A stretch of 27,653 nt of DNA from Pigoraptor chileana (lineage: Eukaryota; Opisthokonta; Filasterea), in NCBI GenBank assembly GCA_943704495.1, contig CALSCR010002409.1, positions 1 to 27,653 on the forward strand, read 5' to 3'. The notes under the pieces are model-generated. The model was not told the DNA's origin. It ran no database searches and was given only the letters and a program-made list of their open reading frames with translations. The position numbers and the translations under genes are program-made. Shown here piece by piece: positions 1-8,204 of this stretch. How positions within the stretch are numbered: position 1 is the stretch's first letter; each line of letters opens with the position of its first letter.

Positions 1-21
1 GCCCCCCCCCCCCCCCCCCCC
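1..21. repeat. Poly-C run at the window edge
   Basis: A G followed by 20 C residues. On the minus strand it is a G-run, which would read as polyglycine if the helicase gene continues leftward. Homopolymers of this length often mark assembly edges, so the true length is uncertain. Confidence 0.85.
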
Positions 22-142
22 TTTCCTGTCCATCTGTAGAAGACTAAAACGATGAGACAGCAATCTCAACACCATTTTGTGGTGTATGACATATGCACCC
101 CCCTTTCTTTCTCTTTTTGTGTTTGCTTGGCGCGATTCATTG

Positions 143-3100
143 TCACGTGCGCCTATACACTCGCCCGCCTTTTGTGGCGTCGCGCACTTCGCGCAAAGCT
201 CGCATGCATGCCGATTTGTATAGCGAATCTATCTTTGAAGCGACAAAACAGTCGTGTTCGACGGCTGCGGCAACATCCTCCGGGGTGGTCGCCGACTGCA
301 CGGCCACGTCACTGCCACTACATGCATCATTTTCAGCACTTTGACGTTGTTGTTGTTGGTGTTGTGCGTCACGGTTTGCAATGACGGCATCACGGAGGAG
401 ACCGTAGCAGTGCTCGCGGACGCTCAGTTGAAGTGACGCAATGTGGTCGTCAGCCGCGTCAATGATTGGACCTGAGTAGTTTTTGGTGCTGCGCGCGCGC
501 TCTATGGACGCATATAGGAAAGGGTGGATTACAATTGCCAAATATGCGACAGGTGAGACTGGCTGCCCAAAAAAAGATTACTTTTAGGACACAGAGGTTG
601 TCCATGCAATCGTGCAGGCCAGTCCGAGACACATTCTGTTCCCCTTGGATCGACGGCATTGCTTCCATCGTCTTCTCAATCCGTCTATCCGTCTGTCAGG
701 ACAAGACACGTCGACCACGTGAGTGCCTACCTTGCGCAATACGGTGGTTGGCCTCTGCCAGCGACGACCGGCGCCGCGTTCGCTCCGCCAGCTCTGGGTG
801 GGCATCAGTCGGGCGTGGATGTGTTTAGCGGGTACAGGTCGACGCGATGACGCACATGAGTGAATCAAGTGCACGCTCCGAGCCACAAACACAAACAATA
901 GGGAGCGAAAGTGGCAGAAGTGCAGATGCCGTCACTGCCGGCACATGAAAAGTGCATGGCATGGAGGCTGTGTGGGCAAGGCACGTGAGAACTGACGTCA
1001 CCTAGTGCGTCAGGGGAGACCCACCTCTCCGCATCTCCGATATCTCTTCGTTGTCCTCATCATCTCTCCGCCGCCGCCGCGACTCGCCGTTGTACGAGTC
1101 ACGTGCATCACTGCCACCGTCGTCGTCGTAGGCTTCTCTCCGCGGAAGTGCAATGCCATCCGTTGCATCCCTGTTGAAGAACAAAGAATATGACCAGAGG
1201 AGCGGTTCCAACGTTTAATGGTTCAGGGGGACTGATAGGACTGATGGGATGGTGTGGAGCACGTTGCGTTGACGCCCAATGCAATGCGTAAGGGGGTGAG
1301 AGGTATACGAGAACATTGCACACACAGCACGTCATTTTTAGGGCGGGAATAAGCTGCAATTCAACATAGACTTCCATACACAGACACACACCCAGCCCAC
1401 AGACACACATACCTGATGAAGTCCTTTGCCCTCCCGCCTTTTCGGGAGGCGCCAGTGACCGCGGCACCCGCAAATAGCCTTGCCTGCTGCGCAACACCGG
1501 CCGGGTCGGCGCACGCGTCACAGCGGGTGCCGCATGGGGCAAGATTCTCACCAAAATACCTTGCAATGGCAGAGTGCCGGCACAGCACGCCCTCTGCATA
1601 TCCAATGAGGCTATTGAAGGATTCGGTCTGCGCCTTGGCGGATGCTGCCGTCATGGCCGGTCGCCCCTTTCCACCACCACCGCCCGCGCCGACGCCCGGG
1701 TCCGCCGTGCCGTTGACGTCTTTTGACATGAGGAACAGTCGCAGGTCCCTCTCCTTCCTCGAGTAATACATGCGACACACCGACGGGAGACCGTCTCGAC
1801 CGGCACGCCCAGACTCCTGGTAATACGCCTCGAGCGATGCAGGCAGGCACCAATGGGCAACAAACCGCACGTCGGCCTTGTCAATGCCCATGCCAAAACT
1901 GACAGTTGCCGCCACAACGGGCACCTCGCCAGCGGACCATTTGGCCTGTGCCTCCGCGCGCTCTCCGTTGGCGAGGCCCGCATGGTATGCGACGGCACTA
2001 ATGCACCGCTTGCAGAGTGCGGCGGCGACCTCCTCGCACGACTGGCGCGTGTGGCAGTACACAATGCCGCACGGGACGGCCCCCGCTGGAGCACCGCCTG
2101 CCACGGCGCCAACGCCCTTCCCCAGTTGCGTGGATGCGCTTCCATCATCCTCTGTCTTCGTTCGGTTGCGCACAGGCTCAAAGAACGACGCCAGAGTCGG
2201 TCCTCGCTTGCGGTTCGATGCAGGTGCGCTACCGCCATTCTCGCTCGATAGCCCCAGTATCCACTCGCACAGGTGCTCGATTGGGTCGTCCACCAACTCC
2301 TTATACAACACACTGTATGTCAGATTTGTGCGTGCGACTGAGGCCTTGACTCGCACGGGATCGTGCATGTGAAGAAGACGAATAATATCGCTCTGCACGC
2401 GCTCCGTCGCCGTTGCTGTGAAGGCTATGCACGGAAGCGTCGGAAAGAGAGACTTCCAGATGCCGAGTTCAAGGTAGTCTACAAATGTGCGTGGGTGTGC
2501 ATGCGGTATACCATTGCAAAACGTGTGCCACATTGTGAGTATATCTGTGATCCTGCCAAAGCACTGCACACACACACACACAGGATTGACACACGACACA
2601 GCACATGCAAGACATGCACACACACGCACACGCCCACGCGGTCACACACACCGTGTCTGAACGAATGGCCCCATTCGCTGACGCAATGTGCCTCGTCAAC
2701 AGCCATGAATCTGAGCAGCGATCGAGCGTGGAGTCCCTGCAGCACGCTCCGGAACCCCTTGGTAGCCATTCGCTCGGGCGTGACGTACAAGAGCCTCGTG
2801 GTCGGCGTTACGGCGTTGATGTCAGACACGATGGCAGATTGTTCTTGCTTTGACAAGGTGGACGAGAGGTGCGCCGCTGCAATTCCGTTTGAACGCAGTC
2901 TCACCACTTGATCCTCCATCAGCGCAATCAAAGGACTCACAACGACGGCGATGCCCACCGGAGTGCACAATGCAGGCACTTGGAAACACAGCGACTTGCC
3001 GGCGCCTGCGTATGCGTATGCGAATGAGTCCATGCCCAGTTCACATTGTTTGGTGCCAAATGGGGAAGAATCGGGTTGTGAAAAATGAATATGCGGAATC

Positions 3101-3502
3101 CCATATTCAGCCTGATAGAGTTTGTGCAGCAGCAGTAACATATGGACTGCCAACAGTTGCAACACGCACAGAACAATGATCAGGAACCGATTGGCAGAAG
3201 ATATGTGGTGCTTTGTGAGTGAGAAAAGACAAAAAGTGCGCGGGGACACAGACAACAACAAAACAGACACTGTGCAGCCGAAACAGACCTGTGGGAAGCA
3301 CGACAAGCGCATCCATTCCACGCAACACAGCATCGACAGCATCTCTCTGAAAAGGCCGGAATTCGTCAATTCCGAACGTGCCTTTCAGCACCGACAATGG
3401 GACATCCACTTGGTGTGCATCGACGGCTGTGACCTCAGCCTTCTGTTCATCGTCAGGATGGCGAGTGTCGTCCATACTGCTCCCATACAATAGTGTCCAC
3501 AA
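143..3502 (-). CDS. RECQL5: RECQL5-like ATP-dependent 3'-5' DNA helicase with KIX domain
   Basis: Inferred exons on the minus strand: 3502 (or ATG 3475)-3289, 3005-2652, 2478-1413, 1170-1025 and 471-143, about 693 residues from the inner ATG. All joins are in phase. RecQ motifs in order: FGIDEFRPFQRDAV (motif 0), LPTGAGKS (Walker A, split by intron 1), VVSPLIALMEDQV, DEAHCVSEWGHSFR (about 166-179), FTATAT, GIVYCHTRQSCEEV, SFGMGIDKADVRFVAHW and YYQESGRAGRDG. A zinc-binding block follows, with CRHSAIARYFGE and CGTRCDAC. The last exon carries VREHCYGLLRDAV...NR and VEHDCF...SLYKSA, which matches my memory of the RECQL5 KIX/TFIIS-like domain that contacts RNA polymerase II. Known role of the family: unwinding DNA, disrupting RAD51 filaments and restraining Pol II. 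Odd: an insert of about 50 residues between motifs III and IV. The C-terminus is unresolved: either the stop at 143, or an intron donor at 160 leading to an exon at 33 and beyond the edge. I see no SRI domain. Confidence 0.9.
472..1024 (-). other. Inferred intron 4 of the RECQL5-like gene
   Basis: Bounded on the minus strand by donor GTGGGT after phase-1 codon G (exon 4 ends at 1025) and acceptor CTACTCAG (exon 5 starts at 471). At 553 nt it is the longest intron inferred here. If it were not spliced, exon 4 would read to a TAG at 1002-1004 and the KIX exon would be lost. It holds a TGACGTCA palindrome at 993-1000 and no further exon that I can support. Confidence 0.65.
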
Positions 3503-3842
3503 ACCACACGCATACCCAGGACCAATAAATTATGCGAGGGCGAGTAGATTAACGCGCAATGGCTGAGACGGAGATGCGGTTTCGACGGAAGGACGCAGAG
3601 CCACTTGATCCCCACGCCTTTCAAACAACCCACGCACTCACAAGCGGGATGGCCATGCACGGACAAATTGGGAGGACTCTGATGCACTTATAAAGTATGC
3701 TAAATTGTTTTTGTCTTTTGCTTTCGGTTGCGGTGCCAGTGTTCACTGTGCAGCCACTGACTCGCTCCGTGAGTCCGTCGGCGGCGGGCGCTGGCACTCG
3801 GCGGTGCTTCCGTCGCCCGGCTGTGACACAAGTGGAAAAATG

Positions 3843-3850
3843 TGACGTCA
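3843..3850. promoter_or_regulatory. CRE-type palindrome TGACGTCA upstream of RECQL5
   Basis: A perfect TGACGTCA about 340 bp upstream of the helicase start codon. CREB/ATF bZIP factors bind this sequence in animals and fungi. The octamer also occurs at 993, 11038, about 17473 and about 20565, mostly inside genes, so location is the only argument for function. Confidence 0.35.
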
Positions 3851-3934
3851 TCGACTGGTCACCGCCGGGTTACCGAGGCTGCCGCCGCCTTCCCAACGGC
3901 GGCTGCGCATAACTGCCATTGATTTGAATCAGTC

Positions 3935-3955
3935 GCGGGACTGAGGCAGTCCCGC
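3935..3955. repeat. Perfect 9-bp inverted repeat with 3-nt loop
   Basis: Arms GCGGGACTG (3935-3943) and CAGTCCCGC (3947-3955) flank the loop AGG. On RNA it would form a GC-rich hairpin. It has no T-run and sits in the ACTGA-dense intergenic block. Function unknown. Confidence 0.6.
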
Positions 3956-4315
3956 ACCGCCGGTCACCCCCCGGTTCTAATGTGCCCGGCGAGTCACTGC
4001 AAGACTGGATCGGCCAATCTCAAGCAGTAGAGGCGCCTCAGTGCCAGCTCAGTAAGGCCGCCGCGGGCTGCAGTCGGTGTGGGCCACCGTGATTTGTCTG
4101 CCTGGCTGATTGCGGCTAGGCGCCGAGCCACGTGCACTCGGCCCTGCGGCGGCACTGAGGCAGCGGTGGTCCTTGCCGTGTGATGCTCCGGGCGACGGAC
4201 AGGCTAATTGGCGGGGTCCAATAATTGCGATTGTCCGCCTAATTCACCCGCGCACACTGTGGAGGGCCTCACGTCTACCAGTCGAGAATCGGCCATTCGG
4301 CTGCACCGAGACTTG

Positions 4316-4324
4316 TTTCCCGCC
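4316..4324 (+). promoter_or_regulatory. E2F-like TTTCCCGCC element upstream of RECQL5
   Basis: TTTCCCGCC fits the E2F/DP consensus TTTSSCGC. It lies about 0.8 kb upstream of the RECQL5 start codon. The 14-mer containing it (GTTTCCCGCCAGTC) recurs in reverse orientation around 26535-26548. Confidence 0.3.
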
Positions 4325-4619
4325 AGTCTGCCACTCAGTGAATTCCCTCACTCCGGCGGCCGGCTGCTTGTGTCGGGACTGATGCCGAACTGCTGTAGAT
4401 TGACTGACTGCTGTAAGCCGATGAGCCGGACCGCATTCACTACAGTGAGCTTAGTACTGCACAGTTGAGTCGCAAAGTCTAAAATTTAAAGACAACCGCC
4501 GGCATTCACTTGTTTTGACGGCACTCCGTCGCATGAATGCAAAACTGAACTGATTGAAAAGGCCGACAATACGAAACCAAACGCGCACTTTCAAACTCAC
4601 GCAACACAGCTGCAATATT

Positions 4620-4625
4620 TTTATT
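4620..4625 (-). terminator. Candidate poly(A) signal of B4GALT7
   Basis: The minus strand reads AATAAA about 140 nt downstream of the B4GALT7 stop codon, inside a local AT-rich patch of otherwise GC-rich DNA. Position and sequence fit a cleavage/polyadenylation signal. Confidence 0.5.
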
Positions 4626-4765
4626 ACATTGCCGTGGCTTGACCGTTACCTTGCGGCGGACAGATGCAGACTGGCTGGTCAGCCATCAAGTCAGTAGACC
4701 ACCGCCTGCCGAGATGGCACTGCCGAGCCAAAGTGCCTGTTGACATGTATATCACTCCGAACCAC

Positions 4766-6397
4766 CTACGACGCTGGCTCACACCACGGGGTCACGCGCT
4801 TGTTGCACTCAAGGATGACGTCGGCTATTTGATAGCATCCACCCTGTCGCACTGCAGTGGCTGCCCTGGATGTGTCAGGCCGGGACGGGACTGTAGTGGA
4901 AGAGGACGATACGGACGACGGAGGTGCTGACGGTGGTGCAGCTGCATCGCTGTTGTTGCCTGGCGGATCATCCCGACGGATGCCGGACGCATTCGAGCCA
5001 TTATTATCAACAGCCGTGCTGTTGTTTGCCCGCGATAGGTCGTTGTTGCTATCTTTGCTGTGCGAGTGGCCAAGGCTGACCTCGTCGATTACGTATCCAA
5101 TGCGCAGACCCGTAAGAGTGAAAGTGAGGGTTCTCAGGCCGCTCTGCATGTCCCGTTGCCTGGAAAACCACTTTTGCCTCGCATCGCGGGATTTGTCTCG
5201 AGCGACACGCTCATCGTCGTGCAGGTGTTGGAACGTGTTGTTCGAATCGGTGTTCAGCCCTGTTGGTCGCTCAATCTCCAGGTCTGCGTCGCGGAGGCGC
5301 GCGAAAAGCTCGTCGTCCTCCTTCCCCCAACCCCAAAAGTTGTTTGACAAGCCGTTGATGCGAAGAAACTGGCCAGCGTTAAGTACCAATATGCCGCCAA
5401 CAAACGCAGGATAGTGGTATTTTGGATGGTATTGAGGACCCGAAACGTGGCGAACAGCGCGAACGGGGTATGAGTAGTCGAGAGCAGGGTTGAGAGGAAG
5501 AAGGTCGACATCATGCATGGCAAAATAGTTGCAGCGACCGCCACCAAGAGCGATTCCCGCATTCAACAATTGCGCGCGATTGAATCGGAAAGAGTCCACT
5601 TGGTTGATAGCCCAGATTTCGTGCGATATGTTTGCAGCATTAAGAAAGCGTGTCATGTGCGGCACAAACGTGTGGAGCTGCTCGTGGCGATCGCGAAAGG
5701 GAACGAGTACACAGAGATGGTTTGTGCGATTACTCCTGTACTCCTTGTTCACTCTCTTCTCAAAAGCGTCAACATCGCCTTTGGACGCACCGCGGCCCTT
5801 GAGCATGGACAGCTTGTTCTTCAGAGTGGCAACAAAATTGTCCGTCTCCCGTTTGTCGTTCAGCGCATTTTCAATGCTCGCACGAAACATCGGGTTACGT
5901 CTGTCAAACTGCATCGGCAGTTTCATCTCATGCCTTGGCGCGAGATGAGAGCATGCCATTTTCACCTCGTCCACTGTCGGCGCAATATGATCAGGTCGAG
6001 TTGCGTCCTTATGATCGTGTTCTGCTGGCCGATTGGCCACACTCCCTTCACCCCCGTCAATTGCCGCGTGGCCAGCATCTGCTTTCACCGATGTTGCGTC
6101 GACTCCGGCCGAAGATTCTCGATGGCCCGGGAGTGCATGGCTGTGACCTTCGTGCCCGTGAGTGGCGTGGTCGTCTCCGTCGCCAGGGTGGAACAGCGGC
6201 ACATCAATCGCAGAGCGCAGCGCCGTCGTGTTTCGCAAATTGCCGGGCACGTATTCCTGCTCTACACACAGTTCATCCTCGGGCGCGCACTTCCAGAACG
6301 AAAGAACGAGATGCCGCTGGAAAACGCCGAGACAAACGACCGTCAGCATGAGGGCCGCGCCCATGAGAATTGCCATTTGTGTTTTTGTCGCCCCCAT
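4766..6397 (-). CDS. B4GALT7: Xylosylprotein beta-1,4-galactosyltransferase (B4GALT7 type)
   Basis: Single-exon gene, 543 residues from the ATG at 6397. Family role: a Golgi type II membrane enzyme that adds the first galactose to xylose in the proteoglycan linker, Mn-dependent with UDP-Gal as donor. Seen: a short basic N-terminus and one membrane helix (about residues 8-26), then a His/Asp-rich stem (about 70-93). The catalytic core starts LCVLVPFRDRHEQL (228-241), then NQVDSFRFNRAQLLN, HDVDLLPLN (295-303, metal-binding DVD), VGGILVL and FWGWGKEDDELFARL (354-368), with FQHLHD at 389-394. The C-terminus CYQIADVILE / CNKRVTPWC matches the B4GALT7 end. An ATG at 6601 is in frame but adds 68 basic residues before the anchor, so I prefer 6397. 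Odd: a Ser/Asn/Pro-rich insert of about 80 residues (441-520) just before the C-terminal strand. Confidence 0.93.
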   Translation of the reverse strand: MGATKTQMAILMGAALMLTVVCLGVFQRHLVLSFWKCAPEDELCVEQEYVPGNLRNTTALRSAIDVPLFHPGDGDDHATHGHEGHSHALPGHRESSAGVDATSVKADAGHAAIDGGEGSVANRPAEHDHKDATRPDHIAPTVDEVKMACSHLAPRHEMKLPMQFDRRNPMFRASIENALNDKRETDNFVATLKNKLSMLKGRGASKGDVDAFEKRVNKEYRSNRTNHLCVLVPFRDRHEQLHTFVPHMTRFLNAANISHEIWAINQVDSFRFNRAQLLNAGIALGGGRCNYFAMHDVDLLPLNPALDYSYPVRAVRHVSGPQYHPKYHYPAFVGGILVLNAGQFLRINGLSNNFWGWGKEDDELFARLRDADLEIERPTGLNTDSNNTFQHLHDDERVARDKSRDARQKWFSRQRDMQSGLRTLTFTLTGLRIGYVIDEVSLGHSHSKDSNNDLSRANNSTAVDNNGSNASGIRRDDPPGNNSDAAAPPSAPPSSVSSSSTTVPSRPDTSRAATAVRQGGCYQIADVILECNKRVTPWCEPAS

Positions 6398-6601
6398 TTT
6401 CAGGGCCCGCACAGTCCGACGCACGTGCCAGCGCACAAGTGCCGGACAGCAGTCACACAAGACACGTGTGCCCCAGTAACAGCGCAGTACAGTGCGTTTG
6501 AGCCCCGTTTTGGGACGTCGCACCGCATGCAGCGCCCACAGACGCCGCAGACGGCAGTCGATATTCTCGGCGACCCGCTTCTGCAAGTGTGCGGTATGCA
6601 C

Positions 6602-8204
6602 AGCTTGCTTGTCTATCGCCCACGTTTCGATTTACGTATGCCAAATGCCAATTAAAAAGTTGGGCGCTGATTCAACCATGAAAATGACACCGATAAACCT
6701 TTCTTGGAGCGGCCACCGTCTCGCTGAGTGAATATGTCAGTGTCGGTGCGGCTGAGCGTCAGACGACCGCAGGCAACTGCGTTCGGACAGTCCACGGCCA
6801 ACGGAGGCCAACGGATTGAGCTGCCGCACTGCGTGACGGAGGCGGGGACCGGTGACGCTATTGACACGGCCGACCTCGCGTGTACCGAAGTGCCGTGATG
6901 CCCGAGCACACCAAACGACCGGCGCAGTCGACCGCGGGCGTCAGCAGCCACTCCCGGCCGGGGCGACTGACACTCGACTGAGACTCCAACCGCCCGCAAA
7001 TTTTATGAGACCGCGCAGAAAGTTCAACGAAAGGCCAACATCTCAGGCACTTGAAGGCATATTCAGTCAGCTCGTGTCCGTGTTCGCAACCCGGCGCGAC
7101 TGAGGTACCGCGCGGCCGGCTCAGTAAACAAAAACTCAGAAAATGGTCATGAGAAGCTCAATGTGGAGATGAATGTCCAAGTCACTCACACAGCAAAATT
7201 TGTAACAACTAGAATGACTAGAAGAGACTGAGCCTTCTGTTGGGGCTTGGAATACAGCGTCAGTGACGACAATTCAGTCCTCTGGCGGTTGTGCGGATTC
7301 AGAGTGATTAATGTTGGACATCATCACGAATGAATTCCACTGAACCGCATGCCCGCACCATATGTTTACAGAGGAGCCCATAAATGGATGACAATGGCCG
7401 TGAACTGCCTGATTTAGAGTCGCCTGAACATATGACCATTAATGTCCCAAGGGACACAAATAAGGAAATCCGCACTTCCCTTTTGGGCGTTTCCCATGGC
7501 AACAGACTGGCATTTGTTTCTGTCAACACATTACCTTTCAAGTGCGTCCCTTGGTGTGCTGCTGCATTATGACCGACCCTCCTTGCCGTCCCTCCACCGA
7601 ACCACGGTGTGCTGACATCCAACACTGCATGCCGTATTTACTCAGTGTATCGACCCTCGTTACCACTGAAGCACCCTCAGTCAGTTGGCCAGTTGGCTTC
7701 CTCCGATTTTGGTCCGGCGGCACCACTGATTGATTGCTCGTGATCTGAGTGCGGCCATGCGACCCCAAACATACTAGTAAAACAGCCCAGTGTGTGATGC
7801 ATATGCACGTCTAAGTTAGGCTTCAGGCAGAACGGCTCCGAATATCAGATGGAATTATCTACGGGACGCTGGCAGGTCGTAACCCCAGTACTCGACATTG
7901 TTTCCATTGACTGCACAATGCAAATTATCAAAGCGCCATTTACGCGGCAATTTGAGCAATTAATCTGCAATTGTGGTTCAATACATATATATTTTTGATC
8001 AAAAGCGACACGCCCTTGGAGAATTCGAAAAAAATAAGCACGACGCAATGCGGAGGGAGACAAAAACCAAAAAACAAACACCCACAACACACAATGGCAA
8101 ACGCAACATGCAAAGCGGCACGTAAAGGGTAGTGGACCTGGACAGGCCTCATGCGACATAGTCAGTGTGATTGTGCATCAACCCAGTGCATCAACGGGAT
8201 TCAA
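6602..8204. other. Gene-poor region between B4GALT7 and SAS-6
   Basis: About 1.6 kb holding the upstream region of B4GALT7 and the 3' flank of SAS-6. From 6720 to 7740 it is again dense in ACTGA/TCAGT (about 14 copies). The open stretch 7384-7572 (plus, 62 codons) has no recognisable domain and no convincing splice partners. From 7900 to 8130 the DNA is AT-rich, as expected for a 3' end, but I see no AATAAA in the SAS-6 orientation. Confidence 0.55.

Larger units (their letters stand above)
3503..4765. other. Intergenic DNA between RECQL5 (5' side) and B4GALT7 (3' side)
   Basis: About 1.26 kb without a gene that I can support. Both neighbours are on the minus strand, so it holds the B4GALT7 3' flank and the RECQL5 promoter. 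From about 3737 to 4470 it is GC-rich and unusually dense in ACTGA/TCAGT (about nine in 730 bp). A CRE-type TGACGTCA lies at 3843-3850, a perfect hairpin at 3935-3955, and TTTCCCGCC at 4316-4324. Short ORFs here have no recognisable family. Confidence 0.6.

Noticed and set aside
1002-1024. End of RECQL5 at the TAG 1002-1004
   Set aside because: Possible, but the in-phase donor just before it and the KIX-like exon downstream make splicing the better model; kept only as an alternative isoform.
3697-3912. Plus-strand 71-codon ORF with a hydrophobic, signal-like N-terminus
   Set aside because: No family match, Cys/Arg-rich chance-like C-terminus, and it lies in GC-rich intergenic DNA upstream of a gene on the other strand.
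6398-6601. Upstream ATG extending B4GALT7 by 68 residues
   Set aside because: The added part is strongly basic, unlike a Golgi enzyme N-terminus, and the ATG at 6397 directly precedes the membrane anchor as in the family.
7384-7572. Plus-strand 62-codon ORF with fairly even composition
   Set aside because: No recognisable domain, no supporting splice sites, and an overlapping minus-strand ORF of similar length; too weak to call.
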